From the NCBI GenBank assembly GCA_037349315.1, contig JBAIAC010000033.1:13968001-14032000 (forward strand): a stretch of 64,000 nt of DNA. The letters run 5' to 3'. The notes below the pieces were generated by a model. That model was not told the origin of the DNA. It was given only the letters and a program-made list of their open reading frames with translations, and ran no database searches. The translations under genes and the position numbers were made by a program. This stretch comes from Chelydra serpentina. Its lineage: Eukaryota > Chordata > Testudines > Chelydridae. Numbering within the stretch: position 1 is the first letter of the stretch; each line of letters begins with the position of its first letter. Below, one piece after another: positions 33,901-45,443 of this stretch.

Positions 33901-34499
33901 TGCTATAAGCGCCTATTTTGTGGCTACCTCTTATTGCTGCATCTAGTGATTTAGGCAGCTACGGATTGCGTTTAACAAGTCAAATGTGTTTTGTTTTTTC
34001 CCCTGCTCTGGTTGATGCTGCCAGATAGTTGATGTAGAATGTGAAACACTTGTTTCTAGGATAGTTTTGACTTCTTAACGCAGAACTTATTTAAAATTCA
34101 GTCAGAATCAGGAGTCTTAAAAATAAGGAAGTTCTTTCTCTGTGTGTGTGTCAGTAAATTTAGACCTGTACTAGCATGGGACTAAAGAGATGGAGCTGTG
34201 GTGGAGAAAGAATAAGATATAGGCACAATTCAGATTTAAAGTTTGGTGGTAATAAAAGCTTGTTTTAACTTGTTCAGTTGAACGGTTATTTGATCTGTTT
34301 CTCAATGATGTTTTCATGCATTAAAGACTGTATTCCTGTCTTACAATATTTAATAATTCTTTTAAGTATAAAGTGTAGGCCGGGACTGAACAAATTGTAA
34401 GTCCATTTGCCTCATGTGGCACATTATAGAAATTAAAAACAATTGTTCCTTCCCTAAAGAGTTGACAGAATCTAATTTAGATAGATCATGAGGCTAGAG
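30966..34499. other. Intronic DNA without recognised features
   Basis: AT-rich sequence in the proposed first intron. A 98-codon minus-strand frame (33463-33759) and several shorter frames show no domain. The stretch 33640-33910 looks like part of an old dispersed repeat but could not be named. Confidence 0.5.
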
Positions 34500-35244
34500 C
34501 AGTAGTTCCCAAACTTTAACAACCTGTGAACCCCTTTCACTAAAATGTCAAGTCTCGTGAACCCCTCCTAAAAATGAATATTTCCAGGGATTTTCTTCTA
34601 TACCTGAGTAAAAATTATAAAAGCAGCAATCTTGGAAATATAAAATGTATTTTATGACATGCTTATTACACACTATTTACTATTAATTATTATTTATCAT
34701 TACAGTATTTTTATTACATTATGAAAATGGCAACACTCTTCCAAGATCTTACTTTCGTAGCTTGTATCACTTTGAATAAGCCTGTTATAAGACAAGGCTC
34801 CTATGTTTCATCAAGGAGTATCAGATATGAAACAGCATGAACGTATTTAAGAAGCCAGCTCAAAGAGTTGCTCCTACAGAAGCATTCAGGTCATGAGCAG
34901 TTCAGGCAAACAACGCACGTTACAACAAAGCTTAAACTTGTTCTTCATAATAATTTTAAAAACAATACTAGCTGCCTATTTCATTTTAAAAACAGCAAAA
35001 AAATATTCACCTCCCTTTCCGTTTCTTAAAAGGAGTCTTGAAGTTTAAATCTCCTCGGTGTGACAGATATGCTTGCTTTGATCTGCTTAGCTCTTGGAAG
35101 TCCAGGGACCGGGCTGCTGGCCCCGTGCTGCCTGGGATCCTTAGGGACAGCTTTGTCCATCATTATGGAATTTTTTCCCGGGAACCCCCTATAACATTTT
35201 GTGAACCCCTTGGGGGTTCACGAACCCCAGTTTGGGAACCACTG
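34500..35244. mobile_element. hAT non-autonomous element, 745 bp, TSD GGCTAGAG
   Basis: Sister copy of 27347-28082 in the same orientation. Ends CAGTAGTTCCCAAACTTT and AGTTTGGGAACCACTG are flanked by an exact GGCTAGAG duplication (34492-34499 and 35245-35252). The two copies remain closely similar throughout, differing by scattered substitutions and small indels. Confidence 0.95.
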
Positions 35245-36098
35245 GGCTAGAGAAAAGAAGTGGGTAAGAAAATGACAGAAAAGGGTTAAAACAAAAAAAA
35301 ATAGCGCAAGACAAAATACATAGAGAAATCATGTGAATTCTCATATTCTAGTAGAGACTGCACTAGGGTGAGAAGTGAGGAATGGACGACATGGCTGGGT
35401 CTACACTGAGCTTTTGCTTACTTTCCAGTTGGTGCATTGCCAGTGGGAAATCTCCACAAGTAAATAAGGCAAGATGCTGTGGTGAAAACAATGGTGCCTT
35501 TCTTAGAGCAAATCTAAAGGAAGAGGATGATCATGCCAAGGGCATCTTGTCAAGCAATAGTGAGAATTCTAGGGTAGATTTGGCCCTGTAACTGGGTGTC
35601 AGTAGCAGGAAACAAGACAGAAGTAGGTTTGAAGGAGGGATTTGAAGGAGCTTTAGGACTTTTGGCACATAGGAAGAGGGATTTAGTTCTGGATGTTGCA
35701 AAGTGTGTGGGAATAAAAATAATAGAATGATTGCAAGAGTGGAGGAGGATGCAAAGGGAACGATAAAGCAAGAAGAATGAGCAGAGGTGGGTTTTAATAG
35801 GTCTGCCCTAAAGTATTTAAGTACCTGGCTCCCAATACTACAGACTCCACTGATATCAATGGAAGCAAGATCAAACTCCTCATAATTTGCAGAAATGCTA
35901 ACAACAATAAGTAAGAATTTAAACTGAGCTTATTTGGGGACTAATTCTGTATGAAGTCTACAACTCATCAGAGTGTTCTGTGGTCATGTTTGCATCAAAC
36001 ACAGTAATTTTATTATTGAAAAGTGTGGGTTATTTGGCCATTTTCCCACTTTCTCTACTTTCCATGACACACTTGTATGATTATTTTTTATTATCTAG

Positions 36099-36244
36099 TA
36101 CCAAAATGGCAGAACTGTTTATGGAATGTGAGGAGGAGGAGCTAGAACCATGGCAAAAGAGAGTGAAAGAAGTTGAGGAGGATGATGATGATGATGAGCC
36201 AATCTTCATTGGGGAGATTTCGAGCTCCAAACCAGCCAGTACAT
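36099..36244 (+). CDS. ZNF280D: ZNF280-family gene, N-terminal coding exon
   Basis: The exon follows a pyrimidine-rich acceptor (TTATCTAG, AG at 36097-36098) and ends at a GTAAGA donor. The codon series TK-MAELFMECEEEELEPWQK starts with a Met at 36106. This LFMECEEEELEPWQ block opens ZNF280 proteins and also POGZ. What follows, five Asp then EPIFIGEISSSKP, is specific to the ZNF280 group and closest to ZNF280D. One coding base (36099) precedes the ACC and AAA codons, so the human-like protein start probably lies in an upstream exon not found here; Met 36106 could serve as an alternative start. The family encodes nuclear C2H2 zinc-finger proteins related to fly Su(Hw); detailed function is poorly known. 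The last base is phase 1, joining to 57000. Confidence 0.88.
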
Positions 36245-37796
36245 GTAAGATAGCATTTTCTACATTATAAAACAAACCTTTTAAAATATATATTCTTGGT
36301 ATGATGAAGAATGGAAGTAGTAATTTTAAAAATTTCTTTCTTTTGAAAAGACTAGATTTTGTACTGTCAGTAAAGATAAAGAGCTAATAAATTACTTCAG
36401 TGTTTTAAATTCTTATCGTTCCTGATCATTTACCATACACGACAAATACAACTGCCTCCTGGGACCCAAGTACAACACAGTTGCCTGCCCTTTGTCCCTC
36501 AGGTTAAAGAGAGGACCTTTGAAGGCTTTAGCATACTTCAGGAGTTTGGTTAGTACCATTTACATGACAGAATGAAGTAATGTTATAACTGAAGTTTCCA
36601 GCCTGGTTGTCTTTGTAGTGAAGATTGGAGCGTGTCTAGACAGACATAATGTACATCAATGTAATCCATCCTTTTTAAAAGAACTAATTGAAAAAGAAAG
36701 GATTGCACTGGTAGAAAGACTATCTAAATGGATGGACAATTTTCTGATAAGGGAAAGGCAGTTTCCCTGTGTCTGCAAAAGACAATCAGGGAAGGGGAGA
36801 GTGTTAATATAGAAAGAATCACTTCAAGGCACCTGTGTCAAATAAAGTTGTTGCTATTAATAATCTGATATTAATTCAGTTGAAGTAAGAGTTCATGTTC
36901 ATCAAGTTCTGTAGTTTTCTCCTAGTGCAGGGAATGAGTTAGGTGATTATGATGCCATCAGCTGTGTCAGAATTCCGTGTTTGTCCTGTATTTGGGCCTT
37001 GGCAGGTAAGTAAAAGAGAAAATGATTTTTGTTACATTTATATTTTAAAATCTAAGTATTTGTAATCTTCTAAAATTTCTGTGTACTGACATCTATGTAT
37101 CTATACCACTTTCTGTTACGTATTTGGGGTAGTAAGTAGTATTTTAAATGCTACTTTTGGTAATTTAAAAATCCCTACTGTTCACTTTTTAAATATTAAA
37201 GAAGCATTGGTAGTATGTTACAGTTGATGTTAAGATAGTCTAATTTAAAATACATACTTTTTAAGGGTTTATCCTCCTGGGAGTTTGAAATCATATTGGT
37301 TGGGAATCTGGGATATCAGGTTATCTGCAGAGAGAACTTTGGGGGTGTCAAAGATGGCTTGAACTGGAAAGGATATTTTTAGAAGATGTTGGCAAAAAAA
37401 TGTAATTTGGGTAATGTTCCACATACTGTCTTCCAAACAATATTTTAAAAATGAAAATTGACCGAATTTGTGTTATAATAATTTTAAGAGGTGGATTAAA
37501 GTACAACTTTCAAAAGACCATTTTAAATAAATAGTTACATGGCATGCTGGATTATGCTGATGTATTTTTGTAAAAAATTATTCTATACCACTTTGAAGAG
37601 TTGATTAGTCCTTGTACATTGTAATGTAGACTTCCTGGTTGTTGTGCAGATCTGTCAATGTGGGACAACATTTCAGTAGGAATACTGTGTATTTTACGTA
37701 TAGATGGTGTTAATAGGGAATATTACTACACATTTGGCATAAAATGGCAGTAGTATATAGGACTGGAAAAAATAATTCAGTGAGCTAACTTATTTT
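36245..37796. other. Intron without recognised features
   Basis: A 64-codon frame (36618-36812) begins just after an acceptor-like TTTGTAG but ends in a stop without a donor and matches no family known to me. No repeat could be named. Confidence 0.45.
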
Positions 37797-38289
37797 TAGT
37801 GTTTCACGTTTTCAGTTTTTATTCTTAAAAAATCCAGGAATTTTTCAGTGTTTATTTTCCAGACATTAAAATTGGGATGAAATTGGGTTAAAAATTAGAA
37901 ATCGGGAAAAATCGGGGGAAAAAAAGAAAAACAAAAAACTTTTGTAATATACACATTTTGCTACAGTATAATTGAAACCTTTTTTTAATGTACAAAGGTA
38001 AATTTTATCTCTCTTAAAGCTAGTAGTTTTCCCAGAAATCCTGGTTTGCGTATGCTCGCATAATTTTCTTCAAAATATCCTCACTCATGTTGAGCCTCTT
38101 GCTGTCTTGGAGGTAGTTCAACTTTGAAAATATGTGCTCTGAATCAAAAGATCTAGGGGGTACACTCAAAGCTCGCTGTGCCACTTGGCTGGAGTTGGGA
38201 AGGATGTCTTGATGACTGTTTCAAAGAGCCAGCACATCCAGTTTTGCATTGTCTGGGTTAGGCAAGTTCATGTAATTATTAAATTCCCT

Positions 38290-40075
38290 GTTCAGATTTG
38301 AAATTTCATCTTTAGTGGCAAATAGTGAAACACTCTGGCATAACGGTCATAATCTGCTGCAAAATTCACCTTGAAGAAGGGATGCAACACCTGGATGACT
38401 TTCCAAAAAGAATCTTCGGCACCAAATATTTCTGGATTCAGACTACGAGACATGGTTGTCTCCCATTTCTCACTGAAGAGATGTGTTGAAGGTTTTGAAC
38501 TCTTTTTTTGTTTCTCTCGTGTTCCGGGGTGGGAAGGATTTCCAGAAACAACTGTTTTGTTTGTTTGTTTTGCCATATGTTTCTCCTGCAACTTTTATGC
38601 TCAGTTCAGCTGATATTTTGGTTGTCAAGATCTGGTAAATGTCTGTATTGGCAAATGTGTTGGCAGTAGTTGGAGAAAACTCCAGCGTTTTCAGTGTGTC
38701 ACGCAGTGATTCCAAGTTTTCAACAATGGTGTGTAGAATCTGGCGGTTATTTTGGTTATTTGCCAGTCTCGTCAGAGTTTCTTCTTTTAGAACCAACAAA
38801 TTGAGGATGATCTAGGACAGTGTTTCCCAAACTTGGGACGCTGCTTGTTCAGGGACAGCCCCTTGGGATGGGACGATTTGTTTACCTGCCCCATCCGCAG
38901 GTTTGGCCGAAAGCGGCTCCCACTGGCCGCGGTCACGCAGCCCCCGAGGGATGTGCTGGCCGCCCTTCACGCAGCCCCCATTGGCCCGGTGCGGCGAACC
39001 GCGGCCAGTGGGAGCCGCGATCGGCTGAACCTGCAGATGGGGCAGGTAAATAAACCGGCCCGGCCCGCCAGGGGCTGTCCCTGAACAAGCGGCGTCCCAA
39101 ATTTGGGAAACACTGATCTAGGAGATGCATTAGCACAGTCCACATGTTATCTACATGACAGGTGGCGAAATACAAGTGCATCCACTGATGTGGCACAACG
39201 GGTATACCGGTTATCGGCAGTTGGCTCTGCACTCGTCTCGCACTGTGTAAAACAAAGCCTTCAACTTGTTTGCATTCTTGAAAACGGCCCTGAATCCAGT
39301 GATGCAAGAATTCACATCTTTCATTTCTTCCGTAGCAGTAGCTTCTGAAAGTGCAACGTTAATCAGATGAGCAGGACAGGTAATACGTAGCAGTTCCAGT
39401 TTCTGATTGAGTTTAATCTCCTGTGCAAATTTAGCCATCTTGGAAGCAGAATCTGTGTTAGTTGTGGCTACATTTTGCCAAGTTAGTTAGTATATCTCAA
39501 ACATGTCAGTTATCACTGTGTCAACAAAACTATCAGCAGAGGAGATCAATGTCACATCAAGACAAACCCATGCGGGTTTATTCACTCTGAAATTAAAAAA
39601 TGAAAGCACAAGGCCAAGACTTAGACAGTCCAAAGCATCAGGAGACTTGTGAGAAATCAAACTAGACACCATATTTTCATCAGTTTATTCCATCAATGTA
39701 GATACTAAAGCATCGTCATTTTTCAGATATTTACGAGTGAGGTTATCTGCATTAGGAAAGGTTTTTCTGCTGTAGTAATGTCGCACAAAGTCACCAATAG
39801 GCCCCTTTGCTATTAACAGTGGTGGTCTGGTGAAACAAAGAGCATGCACATTGACACAATCATGCTGTGTCCTCTCTTTCATTAAAGCCTTGGTGAAAGC
39901 TCCTGGAGTGAGATGCCCTCCCCTAGGAGCCCAGGAAGGAGGAAAAGCCATTTTGGAGGTAGTCACAGAAAGGGTGGGACTGGCTATGTGGGGATCCAGA
40001 AGAACCCAGGCTGGTCCATCCAAACCCATAAGGAGATTAGCACTACAGAAGGTAACCGGGCAGATAGGGGGCATT
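38290..40075 (-). pseudogene. hAT-like transposase remnants
   Basis: Minus-strand fragments, from N- to C-terminal, are PPLLIAKGPIGDFVRHYYSRKTFPNADNLTRKYL (listed here only as landmarks PPLLIAKG and FPNADNL, about 39820-39715), a VCLDVTLISSADSF piece (about 39565-39525), CPAHLINVALSEAT (about 39375-39330) and a C-terminal portion (38799-38292). CPAHLINVA resembles the hAT catalytic-domain block in which a C..H motif precedes a helix. Multiple stops and a nested MITE break the gene. I could not assign it to a hAT subfamily. Confidence 0.55.
38818..39115. mobile_element. hAT MITE, 298 bp, TSD ATCTAGGA
   Basis: Ends CAGTGTTTCCCAAACTTGGG and CCCAAATTTGGGAAACACTG are nearly perfect inverted repeats. 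The duplication ATCTAGGA is exact at 38810-38817 and 39116-39123. It is GC-rich, palindromic in its sub-terminal parts (GACGCTGCTTGTTCAGGGACAG), and interrupts the transposase remnant of the larger hAT element. Confidence 0.94.
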
Positions 40076-40216
40076 AAATATCTTTATCTGTGGAGGATTG
40101 ATTGTTTAAATTCAGTGCCACACTAAACAGACAGAAAGAAATAGGTGCCCAGTGTTTTCTTCTGAGCTAGTCATAGTACAATATTAACATTGTTTGATTT
40201 TTCTGACCTCCACCGT

Positions 40217-40233
40217 GTGTGTGTGTGTGTGTG
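40217..40233. repeat. (GT)n microsatellite
   Basis: A short run of alternating GT within the right part of the decayed hAT element. Confidence 0.85.
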
Positions 40234-40799
40234 CTGTGTTTTACACTGTGGAATTGCTTCATTCTCAGAGCTGCAGAATACAACAGTCACGTAAAGCTTT
40301 AGTGATTAATAAAAATAATTACCTGAAAAAATGCTGAGTGGACTGATAAAGGGGTGTAAATCAGTAAAAACTGAACTTTTAATAAAAGAACAGGTAATTT
40401 ATCAGTGAAAATCGGTAAAAACTGAAAATGTGGAATACTACTTATTTTGTAGCCACACTGTTTCCCGATGTAACTGAATGAGGGGCCTAACCCCTGCCTC
40501 CCTCCTTCCCCGAAGTCAATGGGAACATTCCCTTCACTTCACCGAGCTTTGGATCAAGACTATATTCCTATCTGATAACGTTGTTGAAAAAATGATCATA
40601 CGAGTCTAGGGAAACAAAATGAATATTAGGACATAACTTATCACTATAAGTGTGAGGAAGTGTGTGGGCTTTAAGTGAAGAGTTCTTATTTATAACTTGG
40701 AAAAAATAATTTTCATTGACAATTTCACTGTTGGTTTTCCATTTCTCTTTTAAAGATAAAAATATTAAGAAATTTACATGTTTTATGTGCAGTATAAAC

Positions 40800-40985
40800 A
40801 CTAAACAATCCTCTGTCACCTCTGTGAAGTAGGTCAACATTAATTCCCAGTTTACATAGAGGGAAAGTGAGAGAGTGAATTAGTTAAGTGACTTACCCAA
40901 GGTGATACAGCAAATCACTGGAAGAATCAGGTTATAATTGAGAAGTTTCTGGCTCTGGATTAAGTCAATCTGTGACCCTAAGCAC
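40800..40985 (+). mobile_element. MIR-type (CORE) SINE
   Basis: The block TTAAGTGACTTACCCAAGGTGATACAGC (landmarks GTGACTTACCCAAGGT, about 40888) is the diagnostic core of MIR SINEs, preceded by a CCAGTTTACATAGAGGGAA-like segment. The ends are diffuse, as expected for an ancient copy. Confidence 0.75.
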
Positions 40986-41709
40986 ACCATGACATGGTGT
41001 TCTCTGTGATGGTTGCTGTAGCTCAAACCCTGAGCCTTTGCCCCACACTTGGAATGATAGCAGCGGGAAGTCTGTCTCCTCTTCCAGAGAGGCAGTGGCA
41101 TGGGGCCCTTTTCTGTTTCCTTGGAGCAACAGCAGGGAAACTCTCCCATTGGGAACAGGAGATTTAACAGCAGGTTTCCCATCTCCTTGCAGAGAGGCAG
41201 TAGTGGCAGCAGAGAGGGCCCTCTGCATCCATGTTGTATCTGCTTGGGTGGATGGTCTGGGTCCACTGTACTCTTCTCCTTCTGCCATGCACAAAGTCCT
41301 CTGTTGGGTTAATACATTGATGGAACCTCCAACAACAGTGGATCTTGGAATTACAACTCATTGAGATACACTGGTTATTTCACACCACAGAACTATTATT
41401 TCAGGCTGTCTGCAGAGTAAGGCAGACTTCTTTGCATTGCTTGTACTTGGGTTGTGTCTTCAAGATTTTCTTTGCTCTCATGAAGGATATACTTTATTTT
41501 AAATGAAATCTGAGATTCTGATGTAACCAGAGTCAGCTCCAGGAACTGGGATCCAAGGCACGGACCTATAGTGTCTGCCTTTATCCAGTTCTTCCCACAC
41601 TCTGTCCCCCTTGTTACTCCACAGACTCACTGCCTCGGTAATATACAATTACTCTGCCAAATAGAGTGAACATAGCTATGGAAGAGTGAATTAGATTCTT
41701 CTCTGGCTA

Positions 41710-41900
41710 ATTAGAGAGACAAGATGGGTGAGGTAATATCTTTTATTGAATCAGCTTCTGTGATGAGAAAGACAAGCTTTTGAGATTACACAGAGATCTC
41801 CAAGGCTGGTAAACATATGCAGTGTCACAGCTAAATACAAGGTGGAACAGATTGCTTACCATAAGTAGTTAACGCACATTTCAAGGCACCATTCTCTGGC
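41710..41900 (-). mobile_element. Penelope-like repeat fragment, second family
   Basis: The + strand reads GACAAGATGGGTGAGGTAAT, ATCTTTTATTGAATCAGCTTC, AGACAAGCTTTTGAG, then a TACACAGAGATCTCC segment and AATACAAGGTGGAACAGATTG. This resembles a common vertebrate dispersed repeat whose minus strand holds a hammerhead-like core. On that strand the GAAA position is AAAA (CTCAAAAGC) and the CTGANGA position is not recognisable, so a ribozyme would be dead. Confidence 0.5.
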
Positions 41901-43027
41901 TTGTCCATTATCAGCACAATAAGAAGGTTTCAGTGTTCAGAATCTTGATTATTGTTGGTGATAAGCAAGTCAGAATGAACACAATTGTGTTTATCCCTCT
42001 TTACTTGTAAACTGAGCAAATTTGATGTAGAACCATTGAGAGGCAACTAGGGAAACTACAGGATGCCATTTCTAATCACTTTTGTATGGACTTGTATTTT
42101 TGGAGTACGTATCCGCACTTTAAATATTGGATTTGTCCAGTATACAGTGGTTAATGCATCTAATATACAAAGTGGCATGGGAAGTCTGAGGGTGGAAGAG
42201 GAGCTTGACTTTACTTCCTGAAATAGCACCTCCCACAGTAAATTCCTCCCTTTTGCCATACTACAGCATTAGTTCAGCTTGGTCTGGAAAGGAAGAGTAC
42301 CATTGAGTTACCGGTACAATTTTCTACAGCTCATCCTATTACTGACCAGCCCCTGTGCTGCTTAGCTTGATATGTGACACAATATCAGTCTTATATGATA
42401 TGATTGTAGACTGCTGCTGTTGGCTAAAAACAATATTCTACTTATATTTCTTAGGTAAAATTTAGTTTATTAAACTTGCTTGCTACAACACTATAACATT
42501 TTTTGATAGTGATTAGTTGTAGTAAAATACAAATTAAAAGTCCACGTTGAAATTACAAGCTGTAGATTGATGAGGTGGATTCAGTCATCGGCTTCCATGG
42601 AATTTGTTTTCCTTTTTTAAACTATTAATTCTGAATCTATATTCTTCTTAGTGATATGTCTTATGTGCGAGCCATTAAATGTTTCAGACATACAGAATAC
42701 AAACCAAATGTTTATACCAAAATGCCTAAAGGTGAAAATATGCTTTGTGAACTACAACTGCCAGAATGGATTCTTCTAGCATTTCACTAAATGGCTTGAG
42801 CAAGTCCTTAGTTTGAATTCCAGAGTGGAATTAGTGTTGATATTTAGATAAGATTTGCCAACAGGTTTACACGAGCATATATTTGCAAACATAAGGCCTG
42901 ATCCTGCAACTCTTACTTCTAAAAGCAGTCTTTATTCATGTGAGTAGTCCCATTTGATGTAAACATCTGTAGTTATTAATCAGAATAATTTTCTGGATGC
43001 TTTAGGAAAACATAGGGTCTAGTTAAA
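41901..43027. other. Intron without firm features
   Basis: The stretch 42890-42962 (GGCCTGATCCTGCAACTCTTA...GTGAGTAGTCCCATT) matches the pattern of an old palindromic amniote repeat. Nothing else could be named. Confidence 0.5.
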
Positions 43028-43028
43028 G

Positions 43029-43640
43029 ATCACAGAATCGTAGAAATGTGTGCCTGGAAAGGACCTTCAGAGATCATCAAATCCAGCCCCCTGCAGTTAG
43101 GCAGGACCAAGTAAATCTAGACCATCCCTGACAATTGGTTGTCCAGCCTGTTTTTTAAATCCTCCGATATTGGGTATTCCACAACTTCCCTTATAATTAG
43201 AAAGTTTTTCCAAATATCTAACCAAAATGTCCTTTGGTGCAGATTAAGCCGATTACTTGTCTGACGTTCAGTGGACATGGAGAACAATTAATCACTGTCC
43301 TCTTCATAGCAGCCATTAACATATATGAAGACCAGGTTCCCTTCCCCTCAGTCGTCTTTTCTCAAGACCAGTTTTTTTAACTTTTCCTCAGAGGTGAGGT
43401 TTTCTAAACCTTTGATCATTTTTGTTGCTCTCATCTGGACTCTCTAGTTTCTCCTCATCTTTCTTAAAGTGTGGCGCCCAGAACTGGACACAGTAGTCCA
43501 GCTGAGGCACTCATCAGTGCCAAGTAGAGTGGGATAGTTACCACCTGTGTCTTAGATACGACATTCCTATTAATATACTCCAGAATAGTAGCCTTTTTTG
43601 CAGTTGTAAATTGGGCTCTGAAAAGATGCCAGGTGTGACC
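43029..43640 (-). mobile_element. CR1 LINE 3' fragment
   Basis: Read on the minus strand, this is the 3' part of a CR1 LINE. The + strand start (CACAGAATCGTAGAAATG, then GGAAAGGACCTTCAGAGATCATC) is the CR1 3' end. GTGTGGCGCCCAGAACTGGACACAGTA and ATCTGGACTCTCTAG are typical of the region just before it. It is truncated at its 5' end, as most CR1 copies are, and has no intact frame. Confidence 0.85.
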
Positions 43641-44499
43641 TGAACTCATGCCAAGAACTGCAAGATTGCCCAGGAGCGGGGGCTATCATAAGTGACCCAG
43701 GGGCAAAAGATTCAGACACTAATGCCAAGCCCCAGTTGAGGGCCAGTTGACCACAATTGATGGAGAATACAGGTATGAAGCTCTATGCCTATTAAAAGGC
43801 ACTGAGGCAGAAACAGGTTCCTCACCAGCCCCTTGAGAGAGGGCCTTAGCGGATATGGACTTCAGACAAGATGAACCCTGAGCACTGATGTAAGTGGATG
43901 GTGGGAGTGGCAACAGCAGCAGGCCAATCAGCAGCAGCAATTCCAGCAGTAAATGTTGTAGTAGTGGACAACCCAGAAGTAGGCCCAAGCAGTACAGCAG
44001 CAGCTATTGAAAGAGATTATTTCCCAGCAGCAAGAACATCCGAGGGAGGCCTCATAGGGACCAGTTCACCAGAGGGACCTCTGCCACCCATGTCGGTGAA
44101 GTTAACTAAGATGGGTCCACATGATGATCTGGAAGCATTCCTCACCATTTTGAGAAGAAGGTCCTGGTCTCTCAGTGACCTTTAATCATGTGAAGACCGC
44201 TATTTTAGATTATCTGGACATCAGCAAATAGATGCATCAGCAGTGCTTTAGAGCTGAGATGTACTCCAAGGGGGAACATCCTTGGGTGGTGGTACAACAA
44301 TTAAGAGTACTGCTGGTAGTGGCTTTGCCAAATCAGAAGATCCAGTTTCATGCAAATAATCAGAGACTTTGCTCAGATATTCTCCACAAGTTTGTGAAGA
44401 ACACACATAATACAACATCATCTGGAAAGAGCACAATGGCAACTCATTAGGAAGAATCCTCCAGCCCTTACCAAAAATGATGTGGGACACAATACGTGA

Positions 44500-45285
44500 A
44501 AAGGTGCAGGCAGTGCTGAGAATGCGGGTCATTGAGGAGTCTAAGAGCGTCTGGAGGAGCCTTATAGTCCTGAACCCGAAAGTAGATGGTATGGTCCGAT
44601 TTTGTAGGGATGTTCACAAGCTCAAGTCCATCACAAAGTTTGATGCCTCTCCAGTGCCAAGGGTGGATGAACTCTGAGTGGTTGGGCCCAGTGCAGTATC
44701 TCAGCATGGTTGACCTTACAAAAAGGGCTGTTGACTGATTTCCCATCTCCATCCTCTCAGGAGAAGACCACACCCCTCCTGTTCCCATTTGGCTATTTCC
44801 ATTTTAAAACTATGCTGTTCGCTCTGCAAGGAGCGACAAGTACTTTCTAGTGCCTTTTGAACCGAATCCTCAGATTCCACATGCAATATGCGGAGGCTTA
44901 TTTTGGTGACATTGTCATATATAGCTATATGTGGGCAGGCCACCTATGGCACCTAAGGGCAGTACTAACATCCCTACAGGAGGCTTGGTCTCACAGCTAA
45001 CCCTGCAAAGTGTAAGTTGGCCATGGCAGAAGTGATTTATGGGGTATGGGGTAGGGGGTAGGATTAAGTTTTGTGAAGCCTGTGTTAATATCCACAAGCT
45101 GAACTCATGCCCCACGCCTTGGACTAGGAGACACACATTGCTTCCTAGGTCTGGTGGGGCATTATGCTGGTTCATCCTCAACTTTGCATTGGGAATGTCC
45201 TCTGAAACGACCGGTGTGATGATGCTTTTATAATACCCTGATGGCATGGCTGGGCCAAATGCCTGTACTCACCAACTTCACCCGG
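44500..45285 (+). pseudogene. Ty3/gypsy reverse transcriptase, interrupted
   Basis: The segment 44521-44672 reads MRVIEESKSVWRSLIVL, NPKVDG, VRFCRDVHKLKSITKFDASP and PRVDEL, the classic gypsy fingers and palm start. The catalytic box region FGDIVIYS at about 44904-44927 has lost its normal aspartate pair (FGD in place of an LDD-type motif). The connection block CFLGLVGHYAG and the FTRHF end (about 45140-45290) follow. Stops and frame changes occur throughout. Confidence 0.75.
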
Positions 45286-45292
45286 CACTTTC

Positions 45293-45443
45293 CAGCGGTG
45301 TCCAATAGAAATTTGATGCTAGCCACACTTGTGGTTTTGAATTTTTCTTAATAGCCACATTATAAAAAAGCCACATGCATTAGCCACAATTCAGTAGCCT
45401 ATTAGCCACATGTGGCTAGTGGCGAACGTATTGGACACCGCTG
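45293..45443. mobile_element. hAT-like MITE in the gypsy relic
   Basis: Ends CAGCGGTGTCCAATA and TATTGGACACCGCTG (with CG before the second block) are inverted repeats, with repeated AGCCACA inside. The flanks GCACTTTC and CTCTATAC do not match, so the target duplication has been lost or the event was atypical. It separates FTRHF from the TDAS block of the host RNase H region. Confidence 0.8.

Larger units (their letters stand above)
37797..40440 (-). mobile_element. Decayed hAT DNA transposon, 2.64 kb
   Basis: Ends TAGTGTTTCACGTTTTCAG and CTGAAAATGTGGAATACTA are imperfect inverted repeats. CTTATTTT follows the right end (40441-40448) and CTTATTTTT precedes the left end, giving a probable 8-bp duplication. 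The middle carries transposase-like fragments on the minus strand and a nested hAT MITE (38818-39115). The terminal zones contain short repeats of AAATCGG and GTAAAAACTGAA type. The superfamily call rests on the 8-bp duplication and the transposase fragments. Confidence 0.7.

Noticed and set aside
36618..36812. 64-codon frame after an acceptor-like site
   Set aside because: Ends in a stop with no donor and does not fit the phase between 36244 and 57000; no family match.
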